From NCBI GenBank assembly GCA_028288485.1, contig JAQBNO010000172.1, positions 1-39,834 of the forward strand: a stretch of 39,834 nucleotides of DNA, written 5' to 3'. Shown one piece after another: positions 7,445 through 14,069 of the stretch. Position 1 is the stretch's first letter, and every line of letters starts with the position of its first letter. Made by a program: the position numbers and the translations under genes. Under the pieces are notes generated by a model. That model did no database searches, was not told the origin of the DNA, and saw nothing but the letters and a program-made list of their open reading frames with translations. The DNA is from Segetibacter sp. (GTDB taxonomy: Bacteria; Bacteroidota; Bacteroidia; Chitinophagales; Chitinophagaceae).

Positions 7445-8394
7445 TGTTGCAACCGGCTAAAACGGCATCTACTTATACAGGGTTATTTGCAAAAAAAAAT
7501 CTTCTTTTCACTACTGCCGTATCGTTATCGTACCTGCTGTTGGCTAAAGTATTAATAGGCTTTAAACCTGAGCAGCTATTTTTAGTATTTCTTTTTAATG
7601 CACTGTATTACGCTTCCTTTCCTACGCGAAAGTTTATTACGGGCTTTTCCGTTTATATTGTTTTTTGGATCTTATTCGATTCAATGAAGGCTTTTCCGAA
7701 CTACCTGTATAATACGGTTCATATTGAGAGCCTTTATAATGCCGAAAAATATCTTTTTGGCATCAACACAGGAAACGTTGTCCTTACGCCCAACGAATTC
7801 TGGCAGCGCCATACATATACTTTCTTAGATATTATCAGCGGCATTTTTTACCTATGCTGGGTTCCAGTGCCGTTGATCTTTGCAACCTATTTGTTCTTTA
7901 CCAACCGCCGAAAGCAGTTTATGTATTTTTCTCTTACGTTCCTGTTTGTAAACATTATCGGTTTTATTGGATACTATATTTATCCCGCTGCTCCACCGTG
8001 GTATGTTCAGCAGTATGGCTTCCAGTTCGAGGCACACACACCCGGAAATACCGCGGGCCTTCATCGCTTCGACGCCTTTTTTAACGCAGGAATTTTTCAT
8101 GCACTATATGCTAAAAGTTCAAATGTTTTTGCAGCTATGCCGTCTTTACACTCTGCTTATCCTGTAATTACTTTGTATTATGGTTTAAAAAACCGGCTCG
8201 GATGGGTTAATATTATTTTTGCAATCGTTATGATTGGAATATGGTTTGCAGCTATATATAGTGGTCATCATTATGTACTCGATGTACTGGCGGGCATAGC
8301 CTGTGCATTTATTGGAATCTTCATCTTTAAAAAATTTATTGTTCCAAATAAAAGGTTCCAGGCCCTTTTCATTGACAAGTTCGTCAACAATTAA
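7444..8394 (+). CDS. PAP2-superfamily inositol phosphorylceramide synthase, AUR1-like
   Basis: A 316-residue polytopic membrane protein of the AUR1/inositolphosphotransferase branch of the PAP2 superfamily. Diagnostic blocks are YPAAPPWY at residues 180-187, AAMPSLHSAYP around 230-240 with catalytic H236, and SGHHYVLDVLAG around 273-284 with a GHH-x3-D (H275/H276, D280). These supply the His-His-Asp triad described for yeast Aur1. Residues 110-127 (NVVLTPNEFWQRHTYTF) and 130-140 also look like the bacterial Aur1-type family. The predicted reaction transfers phosphoinositol from phosphatidylinositol to ceramide, at the periplasmic face of the inner membrane. It is the last gene of the + strand locus and is translationally coupled (TAATG) to the hydroxylase. 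A generic PAP2 phosphatase is less likely given the YPxAPPWY motif. Confidence 0.85.
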   Translation: MLQPAKTASTYTGLFAKKNLLFTTAVSLSYLLLAKVLIGFKPEQLFLVFLFNALYYASFPTRKFITGFSVYIVFWILFDSMKAFPNYLYNTVHIESLYNAEKYLFGINTGNVVLTPNEFWQRHTYTFLDIISGIFYLCWVPVPLIFATYLFFTNRRKQFMYFSLTFLFVNIIGFIGYYIYPAAPPWYVQQYGFQFEAHTPGNTAGLHRFDAFFNAGIFHALYAKSSNVFAAMPSLHSAYPVITLYYGLKNRLGWVNIIFAIVMIGIWFAAIYSGHHYVLDVLAGIACAFIGIFIFKKFIVPNKRFQALFIDKFVNN

Positions 8395-8402
8395 CGGCCG
8401 TC

Positions 8403-8438
8403 CCAAATTCTCTCAACAGTTTACGCTGTTGGATTTGG
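8403..8438. terminator. Hairpin after the lipid locus
   Basis: Two nested arms pair: CAACAG (8414-8419) with CTGTTG (8426-8431), and CCAAAT (8403-8408) with ATTTGG (8433-8438), with an asymmetric internal loop. It starts 9 bp after the AUR1-like stop codon. There is no U-tract, so intrinsic termination is uncertain. Confidence 0.35.
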
Positions 8439-8662
8439 TCCGATTCCATAAAGAAAGATGGAAATGTGGTAAATGAGAAAGATATGTGGCAGTAAGGAAA
8501 GTGGTTTTACGATAATGTTTTTCGCTACCATTACCAGTAAAAAGGAGAAGATCGAATTTAATGCCCGGCCTTTGAAATCATCCAACGAATTCCATTTACC
8601 ATTCCTACAGCTACAAGTAGGGCGGTAGTAAATGAACCGAATAGCGAAAATGAAATTGGCAT
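8421..8662 (-). pseudogene. Possible frameshifted small membrane protein remnant
   Basis: On the - strand, ATG 8662 opens MPISFSLFGSFTTALLVAVG and continues to ISKAGH before a stop near 8558. A second frame continues without interruption as ALNSIFSFLLVMVAKNIIV down to the stop at 8421. Joined by one frameshift near 8560, they would make an approximately 80-residue protein with two or three hydrophobic segments. I do not recognise a family and this could be chance, so the call is weak. Confidence 0.2.
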
Positions 8663-8692
8663 AACTAAAACTACAAATCAATACGGTGGCTG

Positions 8693-9691
8693 TTACACTA
8701 AAATTTCTTCAATTTTTCTAAAGCCTTCTTCCGTAGACAGATGCTCCCACAAAATTTGATAAATCGTTTTTGCAATAGGCATTTCAGATCCTACCTTTTC
8801 ATTTGTTTTATAAATACATTTACTGGCATTGTAACCTTCTGCCACCATATTTAATTCTAACTGGGCAGCGGTTACTGAATAACCTTTGCCAAGCATGTTT
8901 CCAAAAGTACGGTTGCGGCTGTATAAACTATAACAGGTTACGAGCAAGTCGCCCAGGTAAACGGAGGAAGTATAATTAACCTGGTTGCAAACATGGTCTC
9001 CTACTACCTTTTTCAAAAAAGCAACCATTTCACTTGCAGCGTTGGCAATATAAACGCTGAGGAAATTGTCGCCATATTCCAGGCCGTGAGCTATGCCGGC
9101 GCCTAACGCATAGACGTTCTTTAACACCGCTGCGTATTGCACCCCGACAACATCATGGTTTACCACTACATTTAAATATTCAGTATGAAAGTGTTCAGCT
9201 ATTTTTGCTGCCATCTCTTCATCGGTACCCGAAAAAGTAAGATACGAAAGCTTTTCAGATGCTACTTCCTCTGCGTGACATGGACCCAAAACAGTAAAAT
9301 AATCCGGTAGTTCAACCCCGAATTTCTCTTGCAAAAAATCATTCAGTAACTGGTTACAAGATGGTAAAATGCCTTTAATGGCTGAAATGACCTTTTTTCC
9401 TTTAAAGATATCTACAGGAAGGTTTTCTAATGCACTTTCAATATAAGCAGAAGGCACTGCTACGAGCAGAACGTCAGACTTTTCGATTACTTCCTCAACA
9501 TGCTCATCAAGGGTAAGTAACTCGGTGTTAAAGTAAGCGGAGCTAAGGTAGTGAGGGTTATGCCTTCTTTGCTGCATGTGCCGGATAGTGCCCGGGTTCC
9601 TTATCCACCAATGTATTGAATTATTATTGTCTGTAAGTATTTTTGCCAGTGCTGTTGCCCAGCTTCCGCTTCCTATAAGTCCAAAATTCAT
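8693..9691 (-). CDS. gpsA: NAD(P)H-dependent glycerol-3-phosphate dehydrogenase
   Basis: A 332-residue GpsA. The N-terminal nucleotide-binding motif is GSGSWATALA (residues 7-16). It is followed by IHWWIRNP, LLVAVPSAYIES and KKVISAIKGILP. The catalytic domain contains VLGPCHAEEVA, VQYAAVLKNVYALGAGIAHGL with the catalytic lysine, and GDLLVTCYSLYSRNRTFG. Length is typical. The enzyme reduces dihydroxyacetone phosphate to sn-glycerol-3-phosphate in the cytoplasm, the entry to glycerophospholipids. It converges with the + strand lipid locus, so it is not in that operon, but it feeds the same membrane-lipid metabolism. ATG 9691 lies about 20 bp downstream of a TATGTTTG promoter element, which supports this start. 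Confidence 0.96.
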   Translation of the reverse strand: MNFGLIGSGSWATALAKILTDNNNSIHWWIRNPGTIRHMQQRRHNPHYLSSAYFNTELLTLDEHVEEVIEKSDVLLVAVPSAYIESALENLPVDIFKGKKVISAIKGILPSCNQLLNDFLQEKFGVELPDYFTVLGPCHAEEVASEKLSYLTFSGTDEEMAAKIAEHFHTEYLNVVVNHDVVGVQYAAVLKNVYALGAGIAHGLEYGDNFLSVYIANAASEMVAFLKKVVGDHVCNQVNYTSSVYLGDLLVTCYSLYSRNRTFGNMLGKGYSVTAAQLELNMVAEGYNASKCIYKTNEKVGSEMPIAKTIYQILWEHLSTEEGFRKIEEILV

Positions 9692-10036
9692 TAACGAGCT
9701 TTAAATGTGAAACAAACATACAAAACAGAGTTCAATTAAATAAAAAGCGGTTTTCAGCTTTGAATTTGCCAGACCATTGCTTGATGCAGATTCAAGAAGA
9801 TAACGTGGACCGGGTACAAGTTCCCGGTGAATTTCTTAATAACCGCTTAAAAAAAGATGCCAAAAGATTTGCGCATGAACGAAATGCCACCCTTCGAAAC
9901 CTCAGTGTAAACTGCCGAGATTAAATCGCGACAATAAAAAATGCATTTTTTGAACCTGGCAAGGATGACCCAAGATTGGGATGCTGCTTTGTCCTCAAAA
10001 ACTAATACGAATGTTTATTTGCAACTAACAGTAATT
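9692..10036. other. 345-bp gap between gpsA and the efflux adaptor
   Basis: It holds the gpsA promoter element. A 46-codon + strand frame at 9784-9924 starts MQIQEDNVDRVQVPGEF and matches no family I recognise. I see no trace of a pump gene that would normally follow the adaptor. Confidence 0.5.
9713..9720 (-). promoter_or_regulatory. Predicted -7 element of gpsA promoter
   Basis: The - strand reads TATGTTTG, a full match to the Bacteroidota -7 consensus TAnnTTTG. It lies about 22 bp upstream of the gpsA ATG, giving a leader of roughly 15 nt. No clear -33 TTTG is visible at the expected distance. Confidence 0.5.
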
Positions 10037-11422
10037 CTATTCCTCCTTTTTATTTTCGAAAAGCTGGTCTTTAGCAACAACTTTTACTTTATCTCCCTCT
10101 TTTAGTGTTTTACTCACCAGGTTATAAGGTCCCGTTACTACTTCATCGCCAAGCTTCAAGCCGCCTAATATTTCTATATAATTAATATCCTGGATGTCTG
10201 TTCTTACCTTAACCTTTTTCACCGTTATTTTATCCGGCTGCAATACAAAAACAACCTCTTCGATGTCGTCATCGCTTGTTGTTGGCGGCGGCGCTTCATA
10301 ATCGCTATTATCCTTATCTTCTTTCTTGTCTTTAGTATTTGAGCTTTTATCGCCGTTTTTATCCCTGGTGGTCACTGAATTAATAGGAACAGCTAACACA
10401 CCGGTATGTCTTTTTGTCTGGATATCCGCACTTGCATTCATACCGGGTCTAAAAGGTGACACTTTAGACTTTGCGGCTTCCAACAGGTCCCGGTAGCTTT
10501 CCGGCAGCAATCTTATATGAACTTCATAATTGGTAACATCAGTATTGCTAGAAACCTGCGAATTAGCAGCAGTTGTATTGCTGCTGGCAATTTTTGTTAC
10601 GATGCCTTTGAATTTTCGATTGGTATAAGCATCTACTTCAACCAGGGCACTATCGTGTAAGTGTACTTTCGGTATGTCATTTTCACCAACATTTACTCTC
10701 ACCTGCATAACGTTCATATCGGCAACCCGTAACATTTCGGTACCTGCCATTTGAGCAGTACCTACTACCCTCTCACCTTTTTTTACCGCAAGCAGGCTCA
10801 CCACCCCGTCCATTGGGGCTACAAGTGTTGCCCGGTTCACATCTTTATTTGCTCTTGCCAACTGCGCCCTTGCACTTTGTACCGACGCTTTTGAGCCACG
10901 GATGCCTTGCACCGCTGCATTATACTGTGCCCGCGCAGTTTTAAATGTCTGGTCTGCCTGTTCAAATTCGGCGCGTGAAATAACCTTGTCGTCTAATAAC
11001 TGCTTTTGTCTTTTAAAAGTAACTTCTGCCTGGTCTAAAGTAGCTTTTAGCGCACCTAATTGTGCAGTAGAATTTAATACCTGCGCCTGCGATTGCACAA
11101 CTCCTGCCGCTGCCTGGTCCCTTTGGCTACTGTAGATGTCTGCATAAATTCGGGCCAGTACTTGTCCTCGGCGAACGCTATCGCCCTCCTGCACATTCAA
11201 TTCCACTATTTCACCACTAATATCGGGGCTTACTTTTACTTCTACTTCCGGGTAAACTTTACCGCTTGCATTTACAGTTTCAATTATCGTTCGTTTACTT
11301 ACCTTTTCAGTAGTTATTTTTATTCCTTCTTCTTTTCCTAGTATACCTTTCTTTTTTAAGACTATCAATATTATCACCACCGCTATCAATCCACCAATTA
11401 TCCAAACCAGCTTTCTATTCAT
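10037..11422 (-). CDS. Efflux periplasmic adaptor subunit (HlyD/MacA-type membrane fusion protein)
   Basis: A 461-residue adaptor. One N-terminal membrane anchor (about residues 5-22) is followed by VSPDISGEIVELNVQEGDSVRRGQVLARI, the first half of the lipoyl/barrel-sandwich domain, then a long alpha-helical hairpin rich in Q, A and K (about 95-195). The second lipoyl half is LVAPMDGVVSLLAVKKGERV. Beta-barrel and membrane-proximal domains follow. A charged low-complexity insert of K, D, S and P (about residues 355-390) precedes the last domain and is unusual. It lies 40 bp downstream of the TolC-family gene, probably in one transcript. Such adaptors link an inner-membrane RND or MacB-type pump to TolC, but no pump gene is adjacent. 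Cargo unknown. Confidence 0.9.
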   Translation of the reverse strand: MNRKLVWIIGGLIAVVIILIVLKKKGILGKEEGIKITTEKVSKRTIIETVNASGKVYPEVEVKVSPDISGEIVELNVQEGDSVRRGQVLARIYADIYSSQRDQAAAGVVQSQAQVLNSTAQLGALKATLDQAEVTFKRQKQLLDDKVISRAEFEQADQTFKTARAQYNAAVQGIRGSKASVQSARAQLARANKDVNRATLVAPMDGVVSLLAVKKGERVVGTAQMAGTEMLRVADMNVMQVRVNVGENDIPKVHLHDSALVEVDAYTNRKFKGIVTKIASSNTTAANSQVSSNTDVTNYEVHIRLLPESYRDLLEAAKSKVSPFRPGMNASADIQTKRHTGVLAVPINSVTTRDKNGDKSSNTKDKKEDKDNSDYEAPPPTTSDDDIEEVVFVLQPDKITVKKVKVRTDIQDINYIEILGGLKLGDEVVTGPYNLVSKTLKEGDKVKVVAKDQLFENKKEE

Positions 11423-11462
11423 ACCTGATAATTTCTGTTGTTGTTTAATGTTTTACGCACGA

Positions 11463-12887
11463 TCAAAGCCTGATGCCCTGTCCCTTGTAAAATTCGAGAA
11501 CCTTCATTTTGAAAACGAAATCATAATGATTGCTTACCTCTTCGATCTGGGCAAGATAAAGGTTATTTTGAGTGATGATATAATCGAGGGTTCCGAGTAA
11601 TCCTATGTCATATCTTCTCTTGGAAATGTCTAAAGCTTTTTGAGAATATTCTACTGTTCGTTGCGATGCCTGGTACTTTTGCAGAGAAGAAAAGGCGTCC
11701 TGGTAGGCATTGTAGATGTTTTGTTTCAGGTTCAGATTTTCCTGCTCACCCTGCAACTGGTAATTGAGCACATTAATTTTTGCTCTTTCCCACTGCGATC
11801 TCGAAGTATAGGCGTTGAAGATGGAAAAATTTAAGCTTAAACCAACGCTTTGTCCGAAGTTGCGGTTTATTTGGCTAAATAAAGGAATTCCAGCAGCGCC
11901 GACGGGTTTGATAGAAGGCGCATAAACAGGATATTTATTGGTACCTACCGTAACAAATGCTCCTGTTGTATCGGGCGGGGAAAAAGCGAATTGAGGATAT
12001 TTTGCATTTACGGCACTTGAATTTAATCCGCCAAATGCCGTTAACGATGGATACATATATCCTCTTGCGGCTTTTACTTCTTTTTGCGCAGCCTCAACCC
12101 TCAACTTATACATTTTCTGCAACGGCTGGGTGTTAAGCGCAATATTATAAACGGTTGCGGGTTGCAAATCCGAAATATTTTCAACCGGTATATTTTCTAT
12201 TTCAGGAGATGCAATGTCGAAAGGAACAGAAAAATCGAAGTTCATAAATGCCTTGAGGTTGATCAGACCTTGTTCAACAAGCGCCCGTGCCTGCAATAGT
12301 GCCGAACTGTCCTTTGCCAGTTGTGCCTCCAGCTGAATCGCATTTAACTCGGGCTGGCTACCTGCATTTACCAGTTTTCTTGTATTAGAAAGCTGATTCT
12401 TCGACAAATTCATTTGTGCTTCACTTATTCTTGCCTGTTCCCGGCGTAACATTACCTGCAAAAAGGCATTGGCCACTGCAAGCGATACATCGTTTCTCGC
12501 CTTATCAATTCCAGCTTCGCCGGCCTGTGCGTACAAATTATTAGCGGCAATCGTATTTTTCCGGGCATGCCAGTTAAAGATGGTATAGCTCGCCTGCACA
12601 TTCATGCTACCCGTTACATAACTGGCGCTTTCAAGCGTTCCGGTGGTCGGGTTTTCTGTTAACCCGCGTTGGTAACCACTACTGATACTTCCACCCAGGT
12701 TTGGATAACGCGTCATATTACTTTGATTGGCATTCACTTTTGAAAGCCGCAGCTGCACATCTGATTGCTTAACAGAGATATTATTTTTGAAAGCATACTC
12801 CACGCATTGCTGCAAACTCCATTTTTCCTGGCCCAACGTTTTCCCCGTAATCAATACTAAAAGAAGAACCAATATTCGTATCCTCAT
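11463..12887 (-). CDS. TolC-family outer membrane efflux protein
   Basis: A 474-residue outer-membrane efflux protein. The signal peptide covers residues 1-19 (ending ITGKTLGQ). EKWSLQQCVEYAFKNNISV follows, the classic start of the TolC repeat, and then two OEP repeats rich in long helices. The repeat ends are marked by NTRKLVNAGSQPELNAIQLEAQ and SKRRYDIGLLGTLDYIITQNN, each with the G-x-x-x-x-L-D/N turn typical of the family. It lies directly upstream of the adaptor gene, so together they form the periplasmic and outer-membrane parts of an export channel. An inner-membrane partner must be encoded elsewhere or has been lost. Confidence 0.93.
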   Translation of the reverse strand: MRIRILVLLLVLITGKTLGQEKWSLQQCVEYAFKNNISVKQSDVQLRLSKVNANQSNMTRYPNLGGSISSGYQRGLTENPTTGTLESASYVTGSMNVQASYTIFNWHARKNTIAANNLYAQAGEAGIDKARNDVSLAVANAFLQVMLRREQARISEAQMNLSKNQLSNTRKLVNAGSQPELNAIQLEAQLAKDSSALLQARALVEQGLINLKAFMNFDFSVPFDIASPEIENIPVENISDLQPATVYNIALNTQPLQKMYKLRVEAAQKEVKAARGYMYPSLTAFGGLNSSAVNAKYPQFAFSPPDTTGAFVTVGTNKYPVYAPSIKPVGAAGIPLFSQINRNFGQSVGLSLNFSIFNAYTSRSQWERAKINVLNYQLQGEQENLNLKQNIYNAYQDAFSSLQKYQASQRTVEYSQKALDISKRRYDIGLLGTLDYIITQNNLYLAQIEEVSNHYDFVFKMKVLEFYKGQGIRL

Positions 12888-13058
12888 AAAACAAAAATAA
12901 AATAATTAGTTACGGGGGAAATAAAATCGAAAAAGTAATAGTGTTTCTATCGCTGATGTAATGTTATTAATTATTCCGTTACGATTTCAACAATTTTTAT
13001 CTTGCCTGGGAACTCTTTTATTTTTTGTGGACCAGCTACTCGCCCTTAATGAGGCTTT

Positions 13059-13088
13059 GCTTGCGACGCTCCGTTCCACTCTTACGCC
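13059..13088 (-). repeat. Dispersed intergenic repeat, combined form, copy C
   Basis: On the - strand it reads GGCGTAAGAGTGGAACGGAG and continues CGTCGCAAGC. It joins a degenerate GTACAAGAGTG half to the ACGGAGCGTCGCAA module seen at 2448 and 16689. Confidence 0.65.
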
Positions 13089-13283
13089 CGATGATTCTTT
13101 AACTTTTTGAAACATATAGTACTGTACTTTCTTATTTAACTTTTGAACTTCCGGGGAAAGCCGGCCGATACCATTAAAAGCGTTTGCAATGTTCGGGCGG
13201 TAACACGTACTGTTTCAAAGTAAAACCGAAAATAACTTTAAAACAAGTGAGGGATTTTATTGCTCAATTTATTGATGCAGTAA

Positions 13284-13299
13284 AAGTGTGCGACGCAAG
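13284..13299 (+). repeat. Dispersed intergenic repeat, copy D
   Basis: AAGTGTGCGACGCAAG matches the core consensus AAGnGnGnGACRCAA. Confidence 0.6.
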
Positions 13300-13403
13300 G
13301 ATGTCTAATAGTAGTCCCTGGAGCCAGGCTCCCAAAAAGTTTCCTAAAAACTTCGTTGAAAAAAAGTGCAGGTAAGAACGCACACCTCTTGTAAAACTTG
13401 CAG

Positions 13404-13847
13404 CTACTCCCTTTCAAATTTCTTTTTAAGATACTCGACAATGGAAGGATCTTCCAGGTCTTCCATATCGCTTAATTCCAGCTCGAGCGCCTTAGTACTT
13501 AATTGAATTTCAATCAACGACATAATGAGTGAAACAATAAAGGCAAGCATTGTTAAACCAAACATAATATGCGCAAAAGTCATATGTTCGAGATAAATGA
13601 AGTACATGCTAAAAATGCAACTCAGAAAACTCACTACGCCAAATGCCTGCATGTTCTTGATAAGCCGTAACCGGTATTTTAAATTCCGGATCTGCCCGTG
13701 AAGCTGCTTCTTTTTATCGCCTTGATTATACTGAATATGTAAATTTCTAACAACACTTGCAACAGCGAGAAAGCGATTGGTATATGCAAGCATCACCAGG
13801 CTGATGGCAGGGAAAAACAGGGCAGGTGTATTTATCGAAATATCCAT
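13404..13847 (-). CDS. DUF2721 family membrane protein
   Basis: A 147-residue protein with the DUF2721 opening block DISINTPALFFPAISLVMLAY, then TNRFLAVASVVRNLH. Three hydrophobic segments are present: about residues 8-25, 67-90 and 95-120. A basic cytoplasmic-looking loop lies between the first two, and the C-terminal tail is acidic. A longer frame begins upstream, at 13907. The family normally starts at this MDIS methionine, and a TATTTTTG -7-like element lies just upstream of 13847, so the shorter form is preferred. The family is widespread and of unknown function. Neighbours give no clue; it is flanked by repeat-rich gaps and looks monocistronic. Confidence 0.85.
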   Translation of the reverse strand: MDISINTPALFFPAISLVMLAYTNRFLAVASVVRNLHIQYNQGDKKKQLHGQIRNLKYRLRLIKNMQAFGVVSFLSCIFSMYFIYLEHMTFAHIMFGLTMLAFIVSLIMSLIEIQLSTKALELELSDMEDLEDPSIVEYLKKKFERE

Positions 13848-13858
13848 CGGGCAATTTA

Positions 13859-13866
13859 CAAAAATA
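13859..13866 (-). promoter_or_regulatory. Possible -7 element of the DUF2721 gene
   Basis: The - strand reads TATTTTTG, fitting TAnnTTTG, with its end 12 bp upstream of ATG 13847. The region is AT-rich, so a chance match is possible. If real it excludes the longer upstream start. Confidence 0.35.
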
Positions 13867-13975
13867 AAAGCCTTTGTCAATTTAGTGATATAGGCTAAGT
13901 ACCACAACTTGTTACTGTTAAACGGATCTTAGTGCAAGACATTGGTTCGTGCCGGCGAGTAACAGTTGCGCTTTT

Positions 13976-14063
13976 GTCATTCCGACGCAGGAGGAATCCT
14001 ACCGGATAGAATGTCATTTTCAATTAACTTTTTTTAGGCCAAAAAATAGCCAGTCGCAATGAC
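13976..14063. repeat. 88-bp MITE/REP-like element with terminal inverted repeats
   Basis: The left end GTCATTCCGAC and the reverse complement of the right end (GTCATTGCGAC) match at 10 of 11 positions. The left end continues GCAGGAGGAATCC, the familiar core of GTCATTsCGA...GGAATC repeats found in many bacterial genomes. It lies just downstream of the TonB-dependent receptor gene. Confidence 0.55.
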
Positions 14064-14069
14064 GATTGC

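Larger units (their letters stand above)
12888..13403. other. 516-bp gene-free gap with dispersed repeats
   Basis: It contains repeat copies at 13059-13088 and 13284-13299. A 63-codon + strand frame at 13184-13375 runs through one repeat and has no recognisable protein character. No gene is supported here. Confidence 0.6.

Noticed and set aside
13184-13375. 63-codon open frame on the + strand
   Set aside because: It runs through a dispersed repeat, shows no family character and ends opposite the DUF2721 gene.
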